Part shown: positions 41,150 to 51,082 of the stretch, one piece after another
Numbering within the stretch: position 1 is the first letter of the stretch
Layout of the letters: each line of letters starts with the position of its first letter
From: Bimastos eiseni
Lineage: Eukaryota > Annelida > Clitellata > Crassiclitellata > Lumbricidae
Assembly: GCA_959347315.1 (NCBI GenBank)
Contig: OY365806.1
Coordinates: 31,560,818 to 31,624,817 of the forward strand
Reading direction: 5' to 3'
DNA: 64,000 nucleotides
The notes under the pieces: model-generated
What the model saw: only the letters and a program-made list of their open reading frames with translations
Database searches by the model: none
What the model was told of the DNA's origin: nothing
Program-made: the position numbers and the translations under genes

Positions 41150-42420
41150 TTCAAACGGCCAGTAGAGTGCATGGGTGGGCCGATGTTACAGAGGCTTAAG
41201 CATAATGTCATTGATATTTGGCGGCAAGGCTCGGTTGATTCTTGCAGACCAGAATAGGATCTTGTATTGGATATGTGAATGGATCGACAGCCAGAGTAAA
41301 ACTTCAGTTATTACAAATTGAAATGTGAATAAGCCAAAGAAGGCGTGGTATAAGCTTAGCAGCAACACGTAAGACTGACTTAACGGGTAAGGTGCAAATT
41401 GAGACCCATGAGAAGTGAGCGTTACAGTAGTCTACATGAGATCTACACTCGTGATCACATCACCCCCAACCCTTCGTTTACTACACTGGCTTCACACACA
41501 AGCCAGCAAACAATTTTGAATGGAATAAACTGCAGCACTGCCAGACTTAATTCACTTATCTTCGACATTGTTGCTCTTCATATTCAACTTGAAGACTTAT
41601 TAAATTTTGTTCAAGATTCATTATGACTAGACTTCGTGCAATATTCAATTTTTTTTAGGCATGTTATAAATGATAGGTTTACAATAATATTAATTAATAA
41701 TAGGTGCCACAGAGCAAATAAAAATACCTCTACTATTATTAAATTTTCAATACTTAAAGAATGTGAAGAGAGGCACTTAATCGATACAAGATAGGTCTTG
41801 CGTGATGCATTTCACTACACTCTTAGTCATAGTAGGCCTACAATGTGAATATGGGATTGAGTTTGAAATTTAGATTTAAACCGAGCAACAGGTGTGTAAT
41901 GGCGAGTTGAAATTCAAAGACTGTATGACCATATAGGGTCCTGAGACCGAGAAAGCACGAGTTCTGAATCTCCGGTTTGTGCGAAGCATGGTAAAAATTA
42001 TTAATACCCTCATGTGACAATCAAAGTCCTTTAGTAATGGAATCAGAAAATGGCAAGGCCATGGATGCCAAGTAGGAAGGATTGGTTCCAGACTGGATAT
42101 AATACATGAGGAAGGACTATTTTAAAGGCAATAGGGGCACAGATGGGAATTGGGAAACCAGTGGCTGTTTCAGTGCAGGCATGATGTGATCTCTGGTATA
42201 AGGACCTTTAATCATGCGAGCGGCAGCATGTAGAATCGAGGATAGCAGAGTTGCAGTAGTCGAGGCGAGAGCTTGAATGAGAATATGAAGGGAAGTTTGT
42301 TCATTACGACAGTTAAGACACAGAATGGTTGACTGAAATCTATTCATATATTTAAAACAATCAAACATAACTCTCAGTCTTGAAAGTAATGTGCTTTTCT
42401 ATGGGCAGCCAACACAAAGA
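41150..42420 (-). mobile_element. Mosaic of L2-like LINE fragments
   Basis: Minus strand: LHILIQALAS, LLSSILHAAARMIKGPYTRD, RRFRTRAFSVSGP (41920-42000) and, lower, ITEVLLWLSIHSHIQYKILF with PNINDIMLKPL (41186-41350). A plus-strand piece IYTRDHITP sits at about 41440. All correspond to the C-terminal half of L2-type RT ORFs (AARL...RDHITPVLxxLHWLP...YKILLL...FSVAGP). At least two insertions in opposite orientations. Confidence 0.7.
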
Positions 42421-42832
42421 TTTACGCTCAGAGATAATTATGGTCATATTTGAAGTTTTCGTTATAGCTCTGCCCAAGAAATCTGAAGCAACTTAGCTTT
42501 GGAAATGACTGTGAAAAGCATGTTTAACATTCTACAGATGTTCATACCTTAAGCCCTCATAACAAATGTAAGAAAACCTGCATGTAATAATGCTACATTT
42601 CTTTTACTTTGGTTCTATCTCAAAAACAGGGCAGTACAAAATCCCTGCTGTTACAAAACACCTTGACTTGGCCATCATGGGCCCTTGTATGTGTAATGAC
42701 TTATCCCACAATTCATAGTAAGATTTGTCGTGTTGCATACCTTCATAGCCTAAAGACTTTCTCATTTCCTCGAGCTGAAAAGCTAGTACTGTTAGAAGCG
42801 CCTTATAAATTCACAGATACAAAAATTACAGT

Positions 42833-43048
42833 ATGATGATGATGACGATAAGTCGGGCAGGTCCATTTGGATTTATGCCACCCGGGGATTAGGTGAGCGA
42901 GATGGTTTCCCGTTGCCTACATCACAGACAATCAGACGATTATGGATGACAACTTGTCCAAGGTCACTACGCAGTGACTTGGGGTGGGTTCAAACCTACG
43001 ATCCTCTGAATGCAAGGCACCGAACATCCCACTATGCCACCGCACCCC
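42833..43048 (-). mobile_element. tRNA-Ala-like SINE, complete
   Basis: The minus-strand head (43048-42981) is tRNA-like: GGGGTGCGGTGGCATAGTGG at the 5' side, an anticodon-loop-like CTTGCAT, the B box GGTTTGAACCC, and CACCCC pairing with the 5' GGGGTG. A body of about 150 bp follows (GTAGGCAACGGGAAACCATC, CCGGGTGGCATAAATCC) and ends in a (GAT)n-type tail at about 42833. Located just downstream of the TEFM-like stop codon. Confidence 0.8.
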
Positions 43049-43166
43049 AGTGATATATCATCATATTAATTGTCAATCTTATACATGTTGTTTTCCCAGG
43101 ACTTCAAAAGTAGGTCAACTCCACAGGATAAATAAAATACACATTTTTTTAAAATATCCTTTCTGG

Positions 43167-43652
43167 CTAACAATTCTTTCTTCCAGCCGAGGTAGGTGAT
43201 TCTGCTGACTGTCGTCCACAACTCCTTTCTAACTGCTTAAAGAAGAAGATGGCTTGCAGGAGACAGTATGACATCTGTTCACGGCTCTTCTTGTTCTCCA
43301 ACTCACGAAACATCTCAGCCGGTAGAAATGGAATGTACACCCCCTTTCCAACCTCACAACGACCTTCAATGATCGCCTGCGCAATCGGTGAACACTGTGT
43401 CCTCTGACCGCTGACGTAGACTTCAAAGAATCGACTGATCTGGGATGGTTTCAACCAGTAGACGCGAGACTCAAATGCCTCAGGGCCGTCACCGTGACGA
43501 TACGACAGGTGATTGAGTAGGGTAACGAGAGTGGTCTCGATTCGGACGTGAGAGATTGCCATGGAAACGTTGGAGACCTGGCCAAGAACCAATGGAATGT
43601 CTTCCATGAGATACAGTTCCGCCCTTGGCAGCATTTTTACGATGTCGTAAAC
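43167..43652 (-). CDS. tefm: TEFM-like last exon
   Basis: 161 codons plus stop, after the pyrimidine-rich acceptor TTTCATATTTGAAG. Starts VYDIVKMLPRAELYLMEDIP and ends in a Ser-rich tail. Confidence 0.88.
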   Translation of the reverse strand, partial: VYDIVKMLPRAELYLMEDIPLVLGQVSNVSMAISHVRIETTLVTLLNHLSYRHGDGPEAFESRVYWLKPSQISRFFEVYVSGQRTQCSPIAQAIIEGRCEVGKGVYIPFLPAEMFRELENKKSREQMSYCLLQAIFFFKQLERSCGRQSAESPTSAGRKNC

Positions 43653-45246
43653 CTTCAAATATGAAAAAAATGTGATCATACTCATTATCGGTCAATTAGC
43701 AACTTAGCTTGTCACATCTGGAATTGTAAGCCATGTTTCGGTGACCTTCAGAGATTCAAGAAGTGCTAAATAAATTACCATATACATGGAAATTCACAAG
43801 ACAACCAACTGCATTCCTCATAAGAGAATCCCCCTCAATGAAAACATCCTTTCATTCTATTTATCATCATCACATATAAAACCATCATCATACGTAAAAT
43901 CATCAAGATCATTGTCACAGTAATTATCCTTTCTGCTCAAAAACATCCACTGTGTGCTCCTTGCCTTATTCTCCTCATAAATTCGTACAAATCATCACCT
44001 CCTTCATATAATTTGCTAAATTGTCATTATTTCTGAGTTAAAATTTTAAAAGAAATTTCAAACCAGGTCTTTACAGCTTCTTGTATGTGTGGGGCATCAT
44101 GACGACGTGATTTTTGACCTTCAAACAGCGATTTGCATTCCCATCGGGTGACTTCCAGCGATGACCTCATGTGCAGGAAGCTGACACGGTCATTCTGAAG
44201 ACTCAGAGCCAAAACGGACTCTGGAATCTTTAACACAATATAGGATGTAATGTAATAAAGTAATGTAAAAAACATAGTACCTTTCAGTTCCTCCATTAGT
44301 AGATAAAACCGTTAACAACCAGCATTATTGATTATGCCTAACACTTTACTATGAGCTGGTCGTTAAAGGGTTAATCAGTATTAAAGTTAATTTATACCAA
44401 AAGTACTCCATTAAGCAAACAGTACTCTTGGACAGCTATGAAATATGGGCAAGCTCTTTTATATGCATAGCTCAAGTAGACAGCAACCATTTTCGGCACC
44501 GAAACTGCAAATTTGTAAATTTCGGCCCATTTTCATTTTTGGCCGAAACTGGTATTGGCAGTTTCTTTAAAATTTCGTTTTCGGCTGAAACCAAAGTCCG
44601 TTTTCGGCACAATCCAAAACTGTAAAATTAGTGTCTACCGATGGCTTCACGTAGTCTGGCAGGTAGAGGTGCATCCTGTAGAGTATAATAAGCATGACAT
44701 CTTTGAGTTGAATGCAGAGTTCTCTCTTGAATAAATCATGTTAGCCTGGAGAGGGCGAAATGCAGTCAGACGTAACAAAATGCTTCAGTCATATCAAAAT
44801 GCTTTTAGCCACATCGTTTTCGTTTCGTTTTCGGCCAAAACCAAAATGGCAATTTCGGTGGCATTTTCGGCCGGAAAAAAAAAAAATTGTTTCGGTCGGT
44901 CACTAAGCTCAAGCAATAAATTCCCATCCAGGGTTGACATCACCTTCAAAGTTGGTGGTTCACATAAGAATTTACAGCCAGTGGAGTTCTTGGCAGTCAC
45001 TGTCTCCACAAAGTTACACAGGGCAGCGGTGACTTCCAACACAGTTCCGTGCATAGCCACTAGTTCCACTCTTGATATAGAATGGCTGATCTGCAACTTA
45101 ACCCAAACCATAGGTGACATGCCAACTTTACATAATCTGACGTTGTGTCTCATCCCTAGCATTCATGAAATAACACTAGATAAACTGAGTTGTTAGAACT
45201 GACCGCATTAGCCTTGAATGCTGGGCGGATCAGGTTTTGCTCAAGG
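43167..45246 (-). CDS. tefm: Mitochondrial transcription elongation factor (TEFM-like), 3' part of gene
   Basis: TEFM helps mitochondrial RNA polymerase POLRMT read through long templates. Its C-terminal half is an RNase H-like fold without nuclease activity. Three exons on the minus strand: 45246-45204, 44227-44075 and 43652-43167, joined in phase 0. The predicted segment reads LEQNLIRPAFKANAIPESVL, ALSLQNDRVSFLHMRSSLEV, then YDIVKMLPRAELYLMEDIP, YWLKPSQISRFFEVYVSGQR and EQMSYCLLQAIFFFKQLE. Human TEFM (from memory) has the same layout: a SIISIVFGxRRIAWAHLDR-like strand pair, KMPKADFYVLE, KHFELMIG, LLQAIAFYE. The N-terminal targeting and helix-hairpin-helix regions were not found, so the CDS is partial. 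A 43-nt first visible exon is the weakest part. Confidence 0.82.
44075..44227 (-). CDS. tefm: TEFM-like middle exon
   Basis: 51 codons, phase 0 to 0, IPESVLALSLQNDRVSFLHM to HDAPHIQEA. Acceptor GTGTTAAAG, donor GCT|gtaaag. Confidence 0.8.
44480..44905. repeat. TTTCGGCCGAAA-type repeat in TEFM-like intron
   Basis: Clusters of TTTCGGC/GCCGAAA words in both orientations at 44485-44625 and 44815-44905, ending in an A-run (44876-44886). Looks like an old transposon-derived repeat. Confidence 0.55.
44900..45160 (-). pseudogene. Possible discoidin (F5/8C)-like ORF fragment in an intron
   Basis: Minus-strand frame reading VKLQISHSISRVELVAMHG, NFVETVTAKNSTGCKF, LCEPPTLKV and LLLEL. The order V-L-I-S-R-V ... 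C-x-P-P ... L resembles F5/8 type C or fucolectin domains. It lies between two TEFM exons on the same strand and has no matching splice phase, so it is probably a gene or element fragment. Weak. Confidence 0.3.
45204..45246 (-). CDS. tefm: TEFM-like small exon
   Basis: 43 nt, phase 2 to 0: LEQNLIRPAFKANA, matching the basic segment before the RNase H-like domain. Acceptor CTCTGTACAG, donor GCG|gtcagt. Supported by position and phase only. Confidence 0.55.
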
Positions 45247-45904
45247 CTGTACAGAGAATCAGTTGCTTTGGAGGAGAATAAACGACTGAAGAGAAAATGG
45301 CAACGGACCTAAGACATGCACATAAATAATATACTAATATAATATAATAATATAAATAATAATACACTATACAATCAAAAACAAAATAAATTCTATTTTA
45401 TAGAAAACAATAGCTATCAACAACTTTCATTTGTAATGTCATAGACATGATACACTCATCTGAGTTATTTTAATAGCAAAAAAATATTTTGCCAGAAATA
45501 ACAAATTATAATGCTTTAAACTAGAATATTAGTAACAACTCAAAATTGTTGTTTAAGAAATCCATTGCTGTTAGTTTTGAGCTTACTTAGGAAAATGTTC
45601 AAATGTCTGAATCTGGCAAAGCAAATGTTATATAAATAATGTAGAATATCGTAATGATTTAAAAGTTCTGATCAGATCAAATATTTGCAAATATTTGTAC
45701 AACAGTGTAGTCCTCCATATGAGACAATCTGTGTCACTAGTGTAAAATCTTGAATAGCACATAGGCCTGAAGGTAAATTAAAGGATGTAGCTCAACCTGT
45801 AATGTAGATTATAAATTTTAACAAATGAAATGCTTCATGTTATTATTCTTCAATTAGTCAAAAACAAACAAAGCAACAAAATATCACGGTAATCTGGGCT
45901 GGCA

Positions 45905-45975
45905 GTGCTACTGATTAGGTTTCCTGAAGGGGTGCTTTACAAGTGCCCAGACTGAAGGAATGAATATAAACCTAT
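45905..45975 (+). mobile_element. Candidate LINE 3' tail
   Basis: Contains CTGAAGGGGTGCTTTACAAG followed by GAATGAATATAAA, similar to the tails at 25.2 and 40.7 kb but more diverged. Confidence 0.4.
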
Positions 45976-46052
45976 TGCTCTCTCCTCTCATACCTGGTAT
46001 TGAGAGGGTCCACAAAATAGGAATTCTGGGTGTCACCATTTCTGATAAAGTT

Positions 46053-46093
46053 GGCTTCAAGGCACACATTTTGTCAATGTGTGCCTTGAAGCC
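46053..46093. repeat. Perfect 18-bp inverted repeat, 5-base loop
   Basis: Arm 46053-46070 (GGCTTCAAGGCACACATT) is exactly complementary to 46076-46093; loop TTGTC. Confidence 0.95.
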
Positions 46094-46459
46094 TGGCAAT
46101 CCATGTTCACTGATCATGTATTAGGTGCCCACGGCTCCTTGGTCAACAAATGTTTGATTTTCAATCTCAAATATTCAAAATATATTCAAATATTCAAGCT
46201 ACTACCCATGCACAACTACTCTACACCTCTCCGTTTGGTGGGGATTCGCCAATGTAGGGGAGCGCAATAGCCTTAATGGTCTAATATGAAAATTGACCCA
46301 TTCTGGCTAACTTCCTGTTGACCGGACCTCCTTTTGATTACTCAGTGGTCAACTCCTCTGACTCAATGCTTGATTTTAGAATGGCGCCTTAGAAGTTTTG
46401 AGAGTATTTGTCTGTCATACTACCTCCAAAATTTAATTCTTTCAAATTTAACACTAGCG

Positions 46460-46735
46460 AGTTCAAGCATCGTGAGGGTTGGCTAGGGTCAGGTTAAGCA
46501 TCATGAGGGTCACTTTTGCACTTTTCCATGACCTCTCAATTCGCTGGGTGTTTGGGGTGAAGGTATCTGGTCACCTGCAAACTTAGGTGTAGGTGGACTG
46601 TTAAAAACACCTAAAAGTGGTAACATGCTTCATTGAGGGTCGGTTAAGGTCAGGTTAAACATCTTGAGGGTCGATTAGGGTCAGGCTAAGCATCGTGAGG
46701 GTCGTTTAGGGTCAGAGTTAGGGTCAATGTCGTTT
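46460..46735. repeat. TTAGGG-like dispersed repeat, family B
   Basis: Units AGGGTCAGGTTAAGCATCGT and GAGGGTCGGTTAGGGTCAGG repeat with interruptions; ends GTTAGGGTCAATGTCGTTTT. Confidence 0.75.
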
Positions 46736-46851
46736 TTAAAAATCCAAATGCAACATTATCATTGTAATTATGATCATGATTTCTTTAATATGTATAATTT
46801 AACTGGTTTTCTGGGTCACCAAGGCCAAGAAATACGTAGACCTATAAACTG

Positions 46852-46920
46852 CAATAACCCTAAAACTAACCGACCTTCACGAAGCCTACCCTGACTCTAA
46901 CCAACCCTCACGATGCTTAC
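46852..46920. repeat. Family B repeat, inverted
   Basis: CCTAAAACTAACCGACCTTC and CCAACCCTCACGATGCTTAC, the complement of the family-B unit. Confidence 0.7.
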
Positions 46921-47094
46921 TTTTTAATAAAGGAAGGAACAAATAAAATAAGTTTTTCGTTTTGTGGGTCGTATAACAGACAAGTACTGTTTAGAGTTGG
47001 TAAAACCCAGCAATAGCGGCTTCTATTAGTTTTACAATAGTGCAAAACACAATAGCGGTTTTTTTCACATCCATACATATTCAGTCACGTTTTG

Positions 47095-47345
47095 CAGATT
47101 TTCTTCATCTATCCAGCTTCCATCTAAGCATTATTGTTTTCCATTAATCCAGGTTCTGCTTAGGCCAAAGCCTGAATTCTTTTCATCAGTCCAGTTTCCA
47201 TTTAAGCATTATTCTGTTCATCTATCCAGCTTCATTTAAGCATTATTCTTTTCACCAATCCCGCCTCCGTTTAAGCATTATTCTTATCGTCAATCCAGCC
47301 TATGCTTAGGCCTTATTCTTTTCATCAGTACAGCTTCTACTTAAG
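47095..47345. repeat. Array of ~37-bp repeat, family A (copy 2)
   Basis: Six to seven units of the form TTTCATCAGTCCAGTTTCCA plus TTTAAGCATTATTC. Confidence 0.8.
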
Positions 47346-48537
47346 CAAATAATAAAAACCACTATAACGGCAAAGTCATTTAAATGACGGTAATAATAAA
47401 AACCGCAATTCAGGGATTCTACCTTAGAGTTTACGATTACGCTTAAAAACCTAGGTTCACCTCTGATATGGTCAGGCTTCATGTAATGTAATCCATCCAA
47501 CATTTCTCACCTGCCAATTACTCAGCGCCCACAAAACCACGACGGGTAGACCAGCTAAACACCGGCGTTATATCATCTTAATAGCCATGCCGCTTTGCTC
47601 GTTCCGGTGCCAGGTCGAACCACGGGGAGGTCAAGTCTCAAGTCCGAGGATAGAGCATGGTGCTACGATGATAATCGGTGATTATACTCTCAGTCCCAAC
47701 AAGTCGAATATAGCAAAAGGCAACATATAATAATTCATGACTGAATGGCATTAACTCCTAATATAATTAATTTGTGAATAGCAAATAAGACTCACATTAA
47801 TAAAAAGTTTCGACATCATGCAGCTTCAAGATCATGTCTGCAGTACGTTTATATTTACACCAAATGCAACAATACGCTTATTTAGCGCTATCGTTTCAAA
47901 CACCTCAACTTGGAAAACTACGTTATGCTTATTTGGCAGTATTTGCAGATAGAAACAGTCTTTTAGAAATCGATTTCAAATATCTAATTTTTAGAACTAA
48001 AGCCCTCTAAAGCACAAATCGTATTTTCATTAAAACTTATTCAGTTAGATAGTGCCTGTATCTATTTTGTCTTGTACCATAAGTTATATGCTATGGTCTG
48101 CACTCCACTCTGTAGCGCACACAGATAAACAAATAAAACAATGTGGCAGAGAGATTGGAGGAGGATGTTCTTCATGCACCTCCGAGTCGCAATTTTGCTT
48201 CCTTTGCTCGGCCGTATACGTACGTTAAAAACCTAAAGGACATAAACACGTTCTTTGAACCTTGACTTTTCCAGCCCTGGATGGAAAGGTAGTTGCAGTT
48301 TAACGACACTGTGTGATAACAGAGACCATTAGCGTCGCCCTCCTCCTTTATCCAGGCTTGGGACTGGCACTGGCCGAGTACTACCAGTGGCGTAGTTTGG
48401 ATGGAAAGTGATCGCACACTATATTAAATAGTTCACCATCGCTCAAGATCGCACTTACCTTTCAAGTACCCCTTGCCCCTTCGACCTTTATAAATTTGAA
48501 TATTTGTGTAATCCAGCTCGAGGAATGGGCCTTTTAG
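47346..48537. other. Upstream of TEFM-like exons; no exon recognised
   Basis: Should contain the missing TEFM N-terminal exons if they are near, but none of the open frames on the minus strand (for example 48172-48417) resembles TEFM. No repeats recognised. Confidence 0.4.
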
Positions 48538-49026
48538 GGGCCGTCCACATATTACGTACGCAGCGAGGGGAGGGAGTTTCAAATTTCGGCCATTTTGCGT
48601 ACGGGTGTGTATGGTGGGGGAGGGGTTTCAAAAATGTGTACGTACGCAAATATAATTGTCTAATTATGACGTCTACAATACAGAATATGAAAATCAGAAC
48701 TGTACACCTAATCACAGGCTATATTTCTGCTTAATCGATTTTTTTAGTATTAAAATGGTTTCAAATGCAAGTGTTGTTAGCGTTTTAATTCTTCATAACT
48801 GTTAACAAATTTAAGCTGTTAAATAGAATGCTTAGCAAAAATAAATAGCCTATGTTGACATCAATGTCTTACAGATGTTTTTAGCTATTTAACCTTTGCA
48901 ATGGGTGGGGTAGAGTTCAAATGTATGTACGCATTGGGGATGAGTTCACGAAATGTACGCGGTGCAACAAGGGTGATGGGTCCGAAAATCCGATTTCTTT
49001 GCGTACGTAATATATGGATGGGCCCA
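48538..49026 (+). mobile_element. MITE-like element, family 2, copy 2
   Basis: Left terminus GGGGCCGTCCACATATTACG, right terminus (complement) GGGCCCATCCATATATTACG, each followed by a TACGCA word. About 490 bp, AT-rich middle, no ORF. Aligns along its whole length with 13742-14273 in reverse. Confidence 0.85.
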
Positions 49027-49688
49027 AATAACCATTTTAACATTGAAACGGCTTTATCAAATTGTCGCATAAACCGAATATGTGCACAATTCGCTAGATG
49101 ACACTACAACTCGCAAAGTATCATAAATTTTGTATTTATTTTGTATCTGCAACTATGTGTCGCAGCCTCATACGGGTTCGCGAGGAAATCTCGTGTTTAC
49201 TGGTCAGTGGGTAGAATAACTGTTTACTCTTATTCAAATTGCATTTTGAGTTAAATATTTGTGCGTTATTATGATGTGATTCATTCGTGAATTAACAGGG
49301 ACAAAGCGGAGATTATTATGTATTTAGTTGTGGTTGATTTAATGCTTCCAATTCTATCTCGTAACTTTTTCCTTCGATATGGTTGACTGATTTCGCCATG
49401 TTGGCTATTTTTAATTACTATAGGTTTGTTCATTATTAATTTTGATATTGTTTTGCGAAATAGTGCGAAATGCTTGAGTCAATGACCCTGATACTTACTC
49501 ATAGCATCAAATGTTTCAGGCCTTCCTAGATCGGAGGTACCTGGAACCAATATAGGACTAATATTAGCCCCATAAGGTACATTATGTAAAAAAGATGAAT
49601 TTTCTACGGCAGATAGTTCGGCCGCAATATGAGCGAAAATGTTACTTCTACGGCCGAACACGTGCAAAATTTTGCAAGTGAAGGTCTC

Positions 49689-49718
49689 TGCGCATGCGCA
49701 GCCTTTGACGCATGCGCA
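49689..49718. promoter_or_regulatory. Paired NRF1-type sites; candidate promoter
   Basis: TGCGCATGCGCA at 49689-49700 is a perfect NRF1 palindrome, and CGCATGCGCA follows at 49709-49718. On the minus strand an open, CpG-containing stretch runs from here to a good donor (TATGA|gtaagt) near 49495-49500. NRF1 typically drives nuclear genes for mitochondria, which fits a TEFM promoter about 4.5 kb upstream of the first recognised exon. Link inferred. Confidence 0.4.
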
Positions 49719-49739
49719 CTGTTAAAAAACTCTACGTCA

Positions 49740-50092
49740 TTATGGTCGGTAAGGGTCAGGTTAACCATAGTGAGGGTCGGTTAGGGTCAGGTTAGGCGTA
49801 GCGAGGGTAGTGGGTCGTTTAATTTTAAAGGTCAGGGTTAGGGTTGGTGTCATGTTTAGACATATGCGATGAACTTTTGGCTTCTGAAGTTATTTTTCTG
49901 TGCGCTGAGAGGCCGAAAGTTTGGCCACAGAAGCTCAACGCTATTTTAAATATTGTGGAGCAGGCATTGTGAGTGTCGACTAGGGTCAGAGCTAGGGTTA
50001 GTGTGGCTTATAGACATAGGGTTAGGGTCATGGTTAGGGTTAGTGTAGTTTATAGATGTAAGGTTGGGGTCAGGGTTAGGGTGATTGGTAAA
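49740..50092. repeat. TTAGGG-like dispersed repeat, family B (two arrays)
   Basis: 49740-49865 and 49972-50092, with units such as GAGGGTCGGTTAGGGTCAGG and AGGGTTAGGGTCATGGTTAG. Confidence 0.75.
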
Positions 50093-50221
50093 TGCGAAGA
50101 ATACATTCCCCTAAAGTAAACAATATGGCCGCCCCCCCAAATGCGCTCAAATAGAGCGCTAATATAATAATATTAACCAAACACATCCCAGAATGCAACA
50201 CACTGAGTATATAAGTAATGG

Positions 50222-50448
50222 ACACGCTTCCATTTAAGCAGCATTACTTTCATCCTTCCCGCTTCCATTTAAACGGCAATCTTTTCATCAATCCTGCTTC
50301 TATTTAAGCAGAATTTGTTCCCTTGATCCTCGCCTCTAGTTAGAATGAATCCAGCTTCTATTTAAGCAATAATACTTTCATTGATCCAACTGCTATTGAA
50401 ATAAGAATATGTTTAATCAATCCTGCTTCTAGCATTGCAATTACACCT
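50222..50448. repeat. Array of ~37-bp repeat, family A (copy 3)
   Basis: Five to six units like ATCAATCCTGCTTCTATTTA plus AGCAGAATT. Confidence 0.75.
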
Positions 50449-50796
50449 TCGTCAAGTCCTAACCATAGAATAGGAAATTTTTCCCCATTTGGGATACTCA
50501 AGTGACTGACTGCGGGAACTACACCATGGCTGGGAAATGGTGTTCTAATATGCTTTTTTGAAAGTCATTTTGATGTTATTCTTATTTTTTTTATTGATAT
50601 CTATAGCTTACTACACATCACATTGACACTGTCTTGCTCATTAATCACTGTCACTGGATTCTATTATGGATGGCATAACGTTTTATCCAGCCATGTCAAT
50701 GTCACCTACACCAGAATTGTCATAACTTGAGTCAGTGTTATGTGTATCATGATCAGAACTGCCATTGCATCATACGACATTAGGAGACAGCCTGAT

Positions 50797-50834
50797 AATA
50801 TGATTGGCCAGAACATGTTCTGGCCAATCATATT
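50797..50834. promoter_or_regulatory. Perfect 38-bp palindrome upstream of MFSD5
   Basis: Each 19-base arm is AATATGATTGGCCAGAACA; the arms meet with no loop. It contains ATTGGCCA/TGGCCAAT (CCAAT-box and NF1-like words) and the centre GAACATGTTC, which fits the p53 half-site consensus RRRCWWGYYY. Lies 571 bp before the MFSD5 start codon. Confidence 0.6.
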
Positions 50835-50910
50835 GCTCGAAATTAGAGTGACCAAGTTCGTAAAAGTTATCAATTATGTCACCATCATGATGAACGATTT
50901 TGACAGTATT

Positions 50911-51082
50911 GTTATGGCACTATATAAATAATTGGTTTACATTGCTTTACTTTTAGTTACAGCGTGTCACAGTTCTTGAGTCCAGAGTGTGAATTTGTTA
51001 TGGCACTATATGAATAATTGGTTTACATTGCTTTACTTTTTGTTACAGCGTGTCACAGTTCTTGAGTCCAGAGTGTGAATTT
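50911..51082. repeat. 86-bp tandem duplication upstream of MFSD5
   Basis: 50911-50996 and 50997-51082 are nearly identical (a G/A change in CTATATAAATAA versus CTATATGAATAA and a T/A change in the ACTTTT run). The first copy has a TATA-like CTATATAAATA. Confidence 0.95.

Noticed and set aside
48172..48417. Minus-strand ORF as a TEFM N-terminal exon
   Set aside because: No resemblance to the expected helix-hairpin-helix region and no usable splice phase.
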